A DNA stretch of 64,000 nt from contig NZ_PVZG01000010.1 of assembly GCF_003002065.1 (NCBI RefSeq), forward strand, positions 248,001-312,000. Reading direction: 5' to 3'. Positions 24,872 to 33,391 of the stretch are shown in pieces. The stretch comes from Pseudosporangium ferrugineum (GTDB lineage Bacteria > Actinomycetota > Actinomycetes > Mycobacteriales > Micromonosporaceae). Position numbers and translations under genes: made by a program. The notes under the pieces were generated by a model. The model saw nothing but the letters and a program-made list of their open reading frames with translations. It made no database searches and had not been told where the DNA came from. Numbering within the stretch: position 1 is the first letter of the stretch; each line of letters begins with the position of its first letter.

Positions 24872-25849
24872 ATGTCGGTGCCGGGGCGGATTGCGGGACA
24901 TCTTCTGGTGGCGGCGGCGGGGGTCGCCGGGGTGAGTGTGGCCGCTCCGGCGCCCGCGGCGGCTGCGGTGCCGGGCATGCCGAGCCTGATCGCGTACGTG
25001 CGCAGCGGGGATGTGTACGTCAGCAAGGGTGCCGCCGAGACGCGGGTGACCACCGGCGGCGGGTGGTCGCGGCCGCAGTGGTCGCGGGACGGCCGGATGA
25101 TCGCGCTGCTCAGGGGCGGGCAGCTGTGGACCATGAAGGCCGACGGTACGGCGAAGCGGCGGCTGACCACGCGGCCGGCCGCCGGGCCCTCGTGGTCGGC
25201 CGACGGCAGGGAGATCGCGTTCGCGTCGCTGTCGTGCTCGGGCGGGCCCGGGGTCTACACGATCTCGGCGACGGCCGTGAACGCCGTGCCCAAGGTGTTG
25301 TTCCCCGCGTACTGCCGGGACGAGGAACTGCCCGCCGAGCCCGCCGTGAAGGCCGCCGCGACCGGTTCGCTCAGTGAGCGGCTCCGGTACGACGACGCGG
25401 TCGCCTGGTCGCCGGACGGGGCGAAGGTCGCCTTCCGGGGCGGGGACTGCGAGTCGATCGCCGACGACTGCCTCAGCGTGGGCACGGTGGCGACCGGCGG
25501 CGAGAAGGCCGTGGACTCGTACGGCGGAGGCAGCCGGCAGAACTCGGGCTTCGCGGTGATCCCCAGCTGGAACCGGAGCGGGACGAAGCTGGCGTGGACG
25601 GCGTACCAGAAGGGTGAGACATCGGCCACCGACCTGCCGGTGCACGTGGTCGAGTACGACACGGCGACCGGGGCGAAGCGCACGGTGGGCGCGAGCCAGG
25701 ACCGCGAACTGGCCTACGTCGACACGACCCGCGCGGTCGTGACCGGCACCTACAAGGCCGGCTCGTGGATCATGATCGTGAACCTGGGCACCGGCGCCCG
25801 GACGCCGTTCCGCCAGGGCTCGCAGCCCAGCGTCCAGCCCATCCGCTGA
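24872..25849 (+). CDS. Secreted TolB/WD40-like beta-propeller protein
   Basis: A 325-residue exported protein. The signal peptide spans about residues 1-32 (hydrophobic core HLLVAAAGVAGVSVA, cleavage after an Ala run). Propeller blades of the TolB type follow: RPQWSRDGRMIALL, GPSWSADGREIAFAS, AVAWSPDGAKVAFRG and IPSWNRSGTKLAWTA. Six cysteines in the mature part could form disulfides. Such proteins usually bind ligands or cell-wall partners; no catalytic motif is seen. ATG 24872 is preceded by a purine-rich GGGGGG stretch. It stands alone after the repeat region. Confidence 0.85.
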   Translation: MSVPGRIAGHLLVAAAGVAGVSVAAPAPAAAAVPGMPSLIAYVRSGDVYVSKGAAETRVTTGGGWSRPQWSRDGRMIALLRGGQLWTMKADGTAKRRLTTRPAAGPSWSADGREIAFASLSCSGGPGVYTISATAVNAVPKVLFPAYCRDEELPAEPAVKAAATGSLSERLRYDDAVAWSPDGAKVAFRGGDCESIADDCLSVGTVATGGEKAVDSYGGGSRQNSGFAVIPSWNRSGTKLAWTAYQKGETSATDLPVHVVEYDTATGAKRTVGASQDRELAYVDTTRAVVTGTYKAGSWIMIVNLGTGARTPFRQGSQPSVQPIR

Positions 25850-25941
25850 CCGCGCCACGCAGAGCACGAGGGATCGGGCGAGCAGGAAAACCGGAACGAG
25901 GCGGAAGCGCCGGGCGCAGGGGCGCCCGGCCCTTGGCCGTC

Positions 25942-26003
25942 AGGATGCGGAAGCGTCCGGCCGCTCGCCGTGAGGATGCGAGAGCGCCCGGCCGCTCGCC
26001 CAT
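25942..26003. repeat. 31-nt imperfect duplicate between genes
   Basis: Two adjacent copies begin AGGATGCG(G/A) at 25942 and 25973 and share the core CCGGCCGCTCGCC. They lie in the 260-base gap before trmB. Confidence 0.7.
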
Positions 26004-26109
26004 CCGGCCCGGGGGTGGGCGGCCCGTCGCACGTCCGAGGGTGGGGGTGGCCGGCCCTTCGGGCGGCGGGGGGAGGGGGTCTGGGGTGGTGCGTATCGTG
26101 GGGGGCCTG

Positions 26110-26793
26110 ATGAGCGACACGACCGAGCGGGCCATCCGGACCTTTCATCCCCGGCGGGGCCGGATGAGTAACCGGCATGCCGATGCCTTCGCCGAGTTGT
26201 GGCCGCGGCTGGGGCTCACCGTCGTCGACGGGGACCGGACGCCGATCGATCTGCGGGAGTTGTTCGGGCGCGATGCTCCGCGCGTACTGGAAATCGGTTT
26301 CGGGATGGGTGAGACCACCGCGGCGATGGCCGCGGCCGATCCGGGGCGGGATTATCTCGGGGTCGAGGTGCACACGCCGGGCATCGGGAATCTGCTCGCG
26401 CTCGTCGGGGAGGCCGGCCTTTCCAATGTACGGGTGGCGCACGGCGACGCGATGGAGCTGGTGCGGCGGCTCCCGCCCGGCAGCCTCGACGCCGTCCACT
26501 CGTTCTTTCCCGATCCGTGGCCGAAGGCGCGGCACCACAAGCGGCGGCTCGTGCAGCCCGCGCACGTGGCCCTGCTGCGGGAGCGGCTGCGGCCCGGCGG
26601 CACGCTGCACTGCGCGACCGACTGGGCGCACTACGCGGAGGCGATGGCCGCAACGCTGGACGGCGACCCCGGGCTGGTCGACGCGCACGGCGGGTACGCG
26701 CCCCGGCCGGACCATCGGCCCGTGACGAAGTTCGAGCTGCGGGGCGTGCGGGCCGGGCGGGAGATCTTCGACCTGATCTACCGGCGACGCTGA
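26110..26793 (+). CDS. trmB: tRNA (guanine-N7-)-methyltransferase
   Basis: A 227-residue SAM-dependent enzyme that methylates G46 in the variable loop of many tRNAs. The SAM site is LEIGFGMGETT, and the family signature FFPDPWPKARHHKRRLV is complete, as is the C-terminal TKFELRG segment. A FHPRRGRMSNRH segment near the start is also typical. ATG 26110 gives the usual TrmB length; the frame is open upstream through repetitive DNA without a ribosome site. It precedes the histidine kinase gene by 58 bases but is probably an independent housekeeping gene. Confidence 0.96.
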   Translation: MSDTTERAIRTFHPRRGRMSNRHADAFAELWPRLGLTVVDGDRTPIDLRELFGRDAPRVLEIGFGMGETTAAMAAADPGRDYLGVEVHTPGIGNLLALVGEAGLSNVRVAHGDAMELVRRLPPGSLDAVHSFFPDPWPKARHHKRRLVQPAHVALLRERLRPGGTLHCATDWAHYAEAMAATLDGDPGLVDAHGGYAPRPDHRPVTKFELRGVRAGREIFDLIYRRR

Positions 26794-26851
26794 ACCGTTT
26801 TACCCGCTTTATCGCTTTCGCCGCCGTAGGCTGGGGTGCGGAGGTCGGAGC

Positions 26852-29350
26852 ATGCCGCGAAGTGATCTTGGCCTCGAACGCCGGACCGAACGCACCACCG
26901 GCCGCCGCACGCCACCCGGCCCGGAGCCGGAAACCGGCCCCGGGCTGCCGGCCACCCCCACAACGCTGTCCGGCCCCGCGACGCCGGCCGCCCTCACAAC
27001 GCCAGCCGCCCCCGCAACGCCGACCACCCCCGCAACGCCGACCACCCCCGCAACGCCGACCACCCCCGCAACGCCGACCACCCCCGCAACCCCGGCCACC
27101 GCCGCAACGCCAGCCGCCCTCACAACGCCGACCACCCCCGCAACGCGTTCCGGCCCGGCAGCCGATAGGGCGGCCGCGGCCGACGACACGCCCGCCGACG
27201 ACACGCGGGCCGGTGCGAAGGTGGCCGGCAGCGCGACGGCCTCGGCCGTGGAGGCGCCCTGGATGACCGGCGTCGACGGCCGGGCGGACGCCGGACCCCG
27301 CGTCGCCGCCCTCGACCGCAGCGCCCTGACCACCGGCGCCGCCGACCAGGTCGCGGCGCTGATCGCCCGGGCGACCGGCTCGAGCTGCGGGCTGGTGCAC
27401 TTCGTCGACGGCGACCGTCTCGTGCTCTACGGCGGCCACGGGCTGCGGTCGCTGCGGGAGGAGTACGCCGACATCCCCATCGCCCGCACCCTCGGCGGCC
27501 TGGTCGTCGAGGCCGACGCGGAGGTGGCGGTGGAGGATCTGACGGCCGACGAGCGGGTCCCCGGCACCTCGCCGATCCGGCGGCACGGCGTGCGCGGGGC
27601 GTACCTGGGCCGGCCGATCCGCGACGAGCAGGGCGCGATCCTGGGGGTGTGCTGCGCCGTCGCGACCCGGCCCCGGACGTGGACCGCGGAGGATCGCGCC
27701 GCCGTCGCCGAGGCGGCCCAGGTGGGGACGCTGCTGATCACCGAGCAGCTGGCCCGGCACGAGGTGGACCGGCAGCGGCGGTTCCTCGACGCCGTGCTGG
27801 ACAGCCTGCACGACGGTGTCACGGCCTGCGACGCGAACGGGCGGATCGTGCTGGTCAACTCCCGGATGCAGGCGTTGTGGGGTGCGGCGCGGATACCCGG
27901 GGAACTCGACGACGGGAACGCCATTCCGGGGCTCACCGACGGTCACGGCGATCCGGTCAGGCCGGACGACATCTCGCTGTACCGGGCGCTGCGCGGCGAG
28001 CGGGTACGCGACCACGAGCTGGTCCTGTCCCGCCGCGGCAGCCGGACGCGCTACTACGTCGTGGACGCGACGCCGATCGTCGGGCCGGACGGGCGTACGG
28101 TCGGCGCGGTCCAGGCGGTGCAGGACGTGACCCGGCGCAAACGGGCGGAGCGGTTCCGTACGTGCCAGCTGAACGTCATCACGGCGCTGGCCGAGGCACC
28201 CAGCGTGGAGGCCGCCGGCCCGCGCATCCTCGAAGCCATCGTCAGCACCCTCGGCTGGACGCACGCCGAGCTGTGGCTGGTGGACGAGTCGGCCGGGGTG
28301 GTGCGGCCGGCGGCCCGGTGGAGCATCCCGGGGTGGGACGCGCGCATCGAGATACCGGGCGAGCTCCCGTACGGCACGGGCCTGGCCGGCCGGGCCTGGC
28401 TGGCCGGCAAGCCGCTGTGGATCCGCGACGTCGGCCTGCCGCAGAGCCTGATCTCCCCCGCGACCGCCGAGGGCTCGCAGCTGCACGCCGCCCTGGCCAT
28501 CCCGGTGCGGCACGGCCTGGAGACCGTCGCCGTCCTCACGGTCTTCGCCGACACCCCGGAGGGCCCGGACGACGAGCTGGTGGCGCTGATGTCCGGGTTG
28601 GCCGCGCACATCGGCCAGTTCGTGGAGCGCCGCATGGTCGAGGACCTGCAACGTCAGCTGACCCGGACCAAGAACGAGTATCTGGCGCTGATCGGGCACG
28701 AGCTGCGCACGCCGCTGACGTCGATCGGGGCGTACACGGAGCTGTTGCGGGAGGCGGACGAGAAGACGCTGGTCCAGGACGGCCCGGCGATGCTGGAGGT
28801 GATCGACCGCAACACCACCCAGCTGCGGCACATCATCAGCGAGCTGCTGGAGCTGTCCGCGCTGGACACCGGGCACGCCTCCGTGCAGCTGGCGCCGCTG
28901 GACCTCGCCGAGCTGGTGCGCGAGGCGGTGGCGGCGACCCGCACGGCCGTGGCGGACGAACCGCTCACGATCGAGGCGGATCTGCCGGAGCATCTCGTCC
29001 TGCCCGGCGACCGCCGCCGGCTGCGGCAGGTCGTCGACAACCTGCTCGGGAACGCGGTCAAGTACAGCCCGGACGGCGGGCGGGTCGCGGTCACCCTGCG
29101 CGCCGACGGCCGCGCGGCCGAGCTGTCCGTGTCCGACACCGGCATCGGGGTCGCGCCGGAGGAGCGGGAGAAGATGTTCGCCGGGCTCTACCGGACGAGC
29201 CGGGCCCGGGACCGGGCGATCCCCGGTTCGGGGCTGGGCCTGACGCTGAGCCGGGCGGTGGTGCAGCGGCATCACGGCAGCATCCAGCTGACCGGGCACG
29301 ACGGTCCGGGCACGACGGTGCTCGTTCGGCTACCGCTCGACGAGCGTTGA
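26852..29350 (+). CDS. GAF-PAS-GAF sensor histidine kinase with Pro/Thr repeat N-terminus
   Basis: An 832-residue cytoplasmic kinase. Residues 1-150 are disordered, with PATPTT hexapeptides coded by an 18-nt repeat. A GAF-like domain (about 150-300), a PAS domain (about 305-430, containing DGVTACDANGRIVLVN) and a second GAF (about 440-590) follow. The catalytic core has the phospho-acceptor histidine near residue 616 in GHELRTPLTSI, N-box VVDNLLGNAVKYSP, G1 DTGIG and G2 GSGLGLTLS. No membrane helix is present, so it senses an internal signal. No response regulator gene adjoins it, making it an orphan. The ATG is 58 bases after trmB. Confidence 0.93.
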   Translation: MPRSDLGLERRTERTTGRRTPPGPEPETGPGLPATPTTLSGPATPAALTTPAAPATPTTPATPTTPATPTTPATPTTPATPATAATPAALTTPTTPATRSGPAADRAAAADDTPADDTRAGAKVAGSATASAVEAPWMTGVDGRADAGPRVAALDRSALTTGAADQVAALIARATGSSCGLVHFVDGDRLVLYGGHGLRSLREEYADIPIARTLGGLVVEADAEVAVEDLTADERVPGTSPIRRHGVRGAYLGRPIRDEQGAILGVCCAVATRPRTWTAEDRAAVAEAAQVGTLLITEQLARHEVDRQRRFLDAVLDSLHDGVTACDANGRIVLVNSRMQALWGAARIPGELDDGNAIPGLTDGHGDPVRPDDISLYRALRGERVRDHELVLSRRGSRTRYYVVDATPIVGPDGRTVGAVQAVQDVTRRKRAERFRTCQLNVITALAEAPSVEAAGPRILEAIVSTLGWTHAELWLVDESAGVVRPAARWSIPGWDARIEIPGELPYGTGLAGRAWLAGKPLWIRDVGLPQSLISPATAEGSQLHAALAIPVRHGLETVAVLTVFADTPEGPDDELVALMSGLAAHIGQFVERRMVEDLQRQLTRTKNEYLALIGHELRTPLTSIGAYTELLREADEKTLVQDGPAMLEVIDRNTTQLRHIISELLELSALDTGHASVQLAPLDLAELVREAVAATRTAVADEPLTIEADLPEHLVLPGDRRRLRQVVDNLLGNAVKYSPDGGRVAVTLRADGRAAELSVSDTGIGVAPEEREKMFAGLYRTSRARDRAIPGSGLGLTLSRAVVQRHHGSIQLTGHDGPGTTVLVRLPLDER
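26980..27141. repeat. 18-nt coding minisatellite, nine units
   Basis: Units of AACGCCGACCACCCCCGC run in frame inside the kinase gene: four identical copies at 27016-27087, one more at 27124, and variants on both sides. Each unit adds six residues (PATPTT type) to the disordered N-terminus. Confidence 0.92.
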
Positions 29351-29409
29351 CAACCTGTTGACGGTTGTGACCCTGTTCACAGCCCCGTGCCGCGGCAAGG
29401 ATGAGGGTC

Positions 29410-30813
29410 ATGACCCGCTGGACTCCTGACCCGACGTTCTATCCCTCCCCCCGGGACGCCCTGGCCGCGCCCGCCGAGCAGCTCGCCTACGTCGCGGCCT
29501 TCGACCGCTCCGCGACGAGACCCGACGCGATCGTCGTGCTGGACACCGATCCCGCTTCCGGGGCGTACGGGAAGGTCGTGGGCTGGACCGATCTTCCGCA
29601 CACCGGCGACGAGCTCCATCACTTCGGCTGGAACGCGTGCAGCAGCGCGTTGTGCCCGACCGCACCGCATCCGCACGTGGAACGGCGCTACCTGATCGTG
29701 CCGGGGCTGCGTTCGTCGCGGCTCTACGTGCTCGACACCAAGGACGATCCGCGCAGCCCGAAGCTGGTCAAGGAGATCCCCGCCGAGGAGCTGGCCGGCA
29801 AGGCGGGGTATTCGCGGCCGCACACCGTCCACTGCGGCCCGGACGGCATCTACGTGTCGGCGCTCGGCGGCGCCTCCGCCGAGGGGCCGGGCGGCATCGC
29901 GGTGCTCGATCACACCACGTTCGACGTGCGGGGGGCCTGGGAGCACGACCGGGGGGACCAGTTTTTCGCGTACGACTTCTGGTGGCACCTGACCCGCGAC
30001 GTGCTGGTGTCCTCCGAGTGGGGCACGCCGTCGATGATCGAGAACGGGATCGATCCCGAGTTGCTCGTCGGCCGCCGGTACGGCCACCGCCTGCACTTCT
30101 GGGACCTGGCCAAGCGCACCCTGGTGCAGACCGTCGACCTCGGCGACCAGTACCAGATGCCGCTCGAGCTGCGCCCGGCCCACGACCCGCGCCGGGAGTA
30201 CGGCTTCGTCTGCGTCGTCACCAGCGTCGAGGACCTGTCCGCGTCCGTGTGGGTGTGGCACCGGGAGAACGGGCAGTTCGCCGTCACGAAGGTGATCGAC
30301 ATCCCCGCCGAGCCGGCCGCCGCCGCGGACCTGCCCCCGGCGCTGCAGCCGTTCGGCGCGGTGCCGCCGCTGATCACCGACATCGACCTGTCCGTGGACG
30401 ACCGCTTCCTCTACGTCTCCTGCTGGGGTACGGGCGAACTCAAGCAGTTCGACGTCTCCGACCCGTTCCACCCCCGCGAGACCGGCTCGATCCGGCTCGG
30501 CGGCGTCACCGGCCGCGTGGCCCACCCCGCCTCCCCCACCGAACGCCTGGCCGGCGGCCCGCAGATGGTGGAGATCTCCCGCGACGGCAGCCGCGTCTAC
30601 GTGACGAACTCGCTCTACGGCTCCTGGGACGACCAGTTCTACCCGGACGGCGTCGGCGCCTGGATGGCGAAGATCGACGTGGACGCCGGGGCCGGCGGGA
30701 TGACCCTCGACGAGCGCTTCTTCCCGCACGGCGACGACTTCCGGGGGCTGCGGGTGCACCAGACCCGGCTGCAGGGTGGCGACGCGTCGTCCGACTCGTA
30801 CTGCTTCCCGTGA
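29410..30813 (+). CDS. Selenium-binding protein SBP56 family, methanethiol oxidase type
   Basis: A 467-residue protein of the SBP56 family. Bacterial members oxidise methanethiol to formaldehyde, hydrogen sulfide and hydrogen peroxide, using copper. The signature HHFGWNACSSALCP, the following ERRYLIVPGLRSSRLYVLD, SRPHTVHCGPDGIYVSALG and the C-terminal RGLRVHQTRLQGGDASSDS are all characteristic, and the conserved histidines are present. No signal peptide is seen, whereas some methanethiol oxidases are periplasmic. An ATG also occurs at 29401, but ATG 29410 has AAGGA eight bases upstream. It is translationally coupled to a membrane protein gene by a four-base overlap. Confidence 0.9.
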   Translation: MTRWTPDPTFYPSPRDALAAPAEQLAYVAAFDRSATRPDAIVVLDTDPASGAYGKVVGWTDLPHTGDELHHFGWNACSSALCPTAPHPHVERRYLIVPGLRSSRLYVLDTKDDPRSPKLVKEIPAEELAGKAGYSRPHTVHCGPDGIYVSALGGASAEGPGGIAVLDHTTFDVRGAWEHDRGDQFFAYDFWWHLTRDVLVSSEWGTPSMIENGIDPELLVGRRYGHRLHFWDLAKRTLVQTVDLGDQYQMPLELRPAHDPRREYGFVCVVTSVEDLSASVWVWHRENGQFAVTKVIDIPAEPAAAADLPPALQPFGAVPPLITDIDLSVDDRFLYVSCWGTGELKQFDVSDPFHPRETGSIRLGGVTGRVAHPASPTERLAGGPQMVEISRDGSRVYVTNSLYGSWDDQFYPDGVGAWMAKIDVDAGAGGMTLDERFFPHGDDFRGLRVHQTRLQGGDASSDSYCFP

Positions 30814-31448
30814 CCGGTGGCCAGCTGGCCGCGCTCGCCGCGCTGGGCGCCTTCCACGGCCTGAACCCCGCGATGGGCTGGCTCTTCGCGGTGGCGCGGG
30901 GCATGCAGGAACGCAGCCGTACGGTGCTGCTCGCGTCGCTGCCCCCGATCGCCGCCGGGCATCTCGCCTCGGTGGCGATCGTGGCGGCCGTGGTCTCGGC
31001 GACCGAGTCGGCCGTGGCCGGCAACACCGTGGCGATCGCAGGCGGGGTGGTCCTGGTCGGCTTCGGCCTGTGGCGGCTGCTGTCCGCCCGGCACTTCCGG
31101 TGGGCGGGCATGCGGCTGTCGCAGCCTCAGCTCGCCGGCTGGTCGTTCCTGATGTCCTCGGCGCACGGCGCCGGCCTGATGCTGCTCCCGGTGCTGGCGA
31201 CGACCCGGTCCGGCACGGGGCCGCACATGGCGCACGCCGTGGCCGCGGCGCCGTCCGGCGCCCTCACCGGCCTGCTGGCCGCCGGGGCGCACACCGTGGC
31301 GATGTTCGCGGTGATGGGGGCGTGCGCGGTGATCGTGTACGAGTTCGTCGGGCTGAGCGTGCTGCGCCGGGCCTGGTTCAACGTGGACAGGCTCTGGGCG
31401 GCGGTGCTGGTCGCCGCCGGCGCGCTGACCATCGCACTGACCGCCTGA
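30810..31448 (+). CDS. Polytopic membrane protein coupled to SBP56
   Basis: A 212-residue membrane protein with about six helices. Histidines recur at helix ends or inside helices: FHGLNPAMGWLFA, AGHLAS, SSAHGAGLMLL, GPHMAHA and AGAHTVAMF. This pattern recalls metal permeases of the NicO/HupE type, but I cannot assign it firmly. GTG 30810 overlaps the SBP56 stop by four bases. Because SBP56 methanethiol oxidases need copper, a role in metal supply or in moving a volatile thiol substrate is an attractive guess. It ends at a bidirectional stem-loop. Confidence 0.75.
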   Translation: MTGGQLAALAALGAFHGLNPAMGWLFAVARGMQERSRTVLLASLPPIAAGHLASVAIVAAVVSATESAVAGNTVAIAGGVVLVGFGLWRLLSARHFRWAGMRLSQPQLAGWSFLMSSAHGAGLMLLPVLATTRSGTGPHMAHAVAAAPSGALTGLLAAGAHTVAMFAVMGACAVIVYEFVGLSVLRRAWFNVDRLWAAVLVAAGALTIALTA

Positions 31449-31478
31449 GGGAGGGCGGGCCGGGTGGCTCGCCCTCCC
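31449..31478. terminator. Bidirectional stem-loop between convergent genes
   Basis: GGGAGGGCG (31449-31457) pairs with CGCCCTCCC (31470-31478), 12-base loop, filling the gap between the membrane protein stop and the gamma-glutamyltransferase stop. Confidence 0.7.
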
Positions 31479-31486
31479 CGCGGGTC

Positions 31487-33280
31487 TCAGCGGCGCGGCA
31501 CCACGACCGCCGCCGATCCGCCGCCGCGGCGGGCGGGTTCCGCGGTGGCGATCAGGCCGCCGTACGGGGTGAACTCGATCGCCGTGGCCGCACCCAGCTC
31601 CACCACGTCCGGACCGAACGTGTGACCGAGCGCTTCGAGGGCCGGACCGTACCGCTGGTGGAACGCCGGCTCGGCCTGGATGCCCGGGCTGTTGCGCTGC
31701 GAGGCGCGCGGTGCCGCCATCGCCTCCGGCAGGGTCATGCCCAGGTCGACCCGGTTGATCAGCACCTGGAGGACCGTGGTGATGATCGTCGCGCCGCCCG
31801 GGGAGCCCAGGGCCAGGAACGGCTTGCCGTGCTTCAGGACGATCGTCGGGGCCATCGAGCTGCGCGGGCGCTTGCCGGGGCCGGGCAGGTTGGGGTCCGG
31901 CGCCGTGCCCTGCGTACCGACGAAGTTGAAGTCCGTCATCTCGTTGTTGAGCAGGAAGCCGCGGCCGGGCACGACCATCGCGTTGCCGCCGGTCTGCTCG
32001 ATCGTCAGGGTGTACTCGACGACGTTGCCCCAGCGGTCGGCCACGGTGAGGTTGGTGGTGCTCTGGCCCTGCTCGACCGGGCCCCCGACCGGCGCCGGGG
32101 TGCAGCCGCTCGCGTTGATGTCACCGGGCGGCACCGGCTTGGTCAACGCCCGCGCGGGGTTGATCTGGCAGGCCCGCTGGGCCGCCCAGCCGTCGCTGAT
32201 CAGCTTGTCCAGCACCGGCTGCGGCGTGTACGCCCCCACGTAACGGTTGCGGTCCGCGAAGGTGAGCGCGGTGGACTCGGCGTACTGATGCAGGGCCTGG
32301 GTGATCGTGGCCTTGGACAGGTCGGTCCGCTCGAGGATGTTGAGGGCCTCGCCCACCGCCGTGCCGCCGCTGGACGGGGTGGACATGCCGTAGACGGTCA
32401 GCCCGCGGTAGCCGGACTTCGTCGGTGCCGGGTAGCGCACCCGGTAGTTCCTCAGGTCCGACATCCGAAGATCCCCGGGCCGGATCGGGTACGCCCAGAC
32501 GCCCGTGGGGTCGTCCGCGACGGGCGGGTGCTGGACCGTACGCACGATGTCCGCACCGACCGCGCCGCGGTAGAAGACGCCCGTGCCGCGCGTGGCGATG
32601 AGCCGGTACGTGTCCGCGAGGTCGCGGTTGCGCAGGGTCGTGCCGACCGCGGGCGGGGCGCCGCCGGGCAGGTACAGCTCCCGGGTGGAGTCGAACTGGC
32701 CGAACGCGGCGGCGTTGTCGGCGACCTGCTGGCGGAAGGTGGCGTCGACCGGGAAGCCCTGGTCGGCGACCCGGGCGGCCGGCAGCAGCAGGCTGCTCAG
32801 CGACCGGGTGCCCCACTTCTTCGCCGCGGCCTCCCAGGTGGCCAGCGTGCCCGGGGTGCCGACGGACAGCCCGCTGACCCGCGCCTCCGGGAAGTCGTAC
32901 GGCAGCTTGTCGGCCGGGTCGACGAAGATGTCCTCGGTCATCGTGGCCGGCCCGGACTCGCGGCCGTCGATGGTGCTGACCGTGCCGCGCCGGGCGTCGT
33001 AGTACACGAGGAACCCGCCGCCACCGATGCCCGCCGAGAACGGCTCGGTGACGCCGAGGGTGGCGGCGGCGGCCACCGCGGCGTCGACGGCGTTACCGCC
33101 CCGGCGCAGCACGTCCAGCCCGACCGCGGTGGCGGTCGCGTCGACCGTGGAGACCGCGCCACCGAACCCCACCGCCGTGGGTCCGCCGTTGCGGGTATGG
33201 GCGTTCGCGCCGGTGGGCGCGACGGTGACGGTCGTCAGGGCGAGGGTGGCGGTGGTGGCTAGCGCGAGAGTGAACCTCAT
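31487..33280 (-). CDS. ggt: Gamma-glutamyltransferase (secreted)
   Basis: A 597-residue precursor that moves or hydrolyses the gamma-glutamyl group of glutathione-like compounds. A signal peptide covers about residues 1-27 (cleavage near GANAHT). The large-subunit part includes GGNAVDAAVAAAATLGVTEP and GIGGGGFLVYYD. The autoprocessing threonine lies in GQSTTNLTVADRWGN, where the common family form is TTHLSV. Later motifs LNNEMTDF and GKRPRSSMAPTIV and GSPGGATIITTVLQ complete the active site. Actinobacteria use mycothiol rather than glutathione, so the natural substrate may be other gamma-glutamyl peptides. The start is unambiguous. Confidence 0.95.
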   Translation of the reverse strand: MRFTLALATTATLALTTVTVAPTGANAHTRNGGPTAVGFGGAVSTVDATATAVGLDVLRRGGNAVDAAVAAAATLGVTEPFSAGIGGGGFLVYYDARRGTVSTIDGRESGPATMTEDIFVDPADKLPYDFPEARVSGLSVGTPGTLATWEAAAKKWGTRSLSSLLLPAARVADQGFPVDATFRQQVADNAAAFGQFDSTRELYLPGGAPPAVGTTLRNRDLADTYRLIATRGTGVFYRGAVGADIVRTVQHPPVADDPTGVWAYPIRPGDLRMSDLRNYRVRYPAPTKSGYRGLTVYGMSTPSSGGTAVGEALNILERTDLSKATITQALHQYAESTALTFADRNRYVGAYTPQPVLDKLISDGWAAQRACQINPARALTKPVPPGDINASGCTPAPVGGPVEQGQSTTNLTVADRWGNVVEYTLTIEQTGGNAMVVPGRGFLLNNEMTDFNFVGTQGTAPDPNLPGPGKRPRSSMAPTIVLKHGKPFLALGSPGGATIITTVLQVLINRVDLGMTLPEAMAAPRASQRNSPGIQAEPAFHQRYGPALEALGHTFGPDVVELGAATAIEFTPYGGLIATAEPARRGGGSAAVVVPRR

Positions 33281-33391
33281 CGTGCCTCCGGCGCGATAGA
33301 GAGAGTGTGGACGATCCCTCTCTGCCTACCGGCCCCGGCCACCGGACACAACCCGGGACACGCGCCTCACCCGCGGTGATCGGCGCCGAAG

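Noticed and set aside
29410..30813. Selenoprotein reading of the SBP56 gene
   Set aside because: There is no in-frame TGA before the end and cysteine stands at the conserved site; the family name does not imply selenocysteine.
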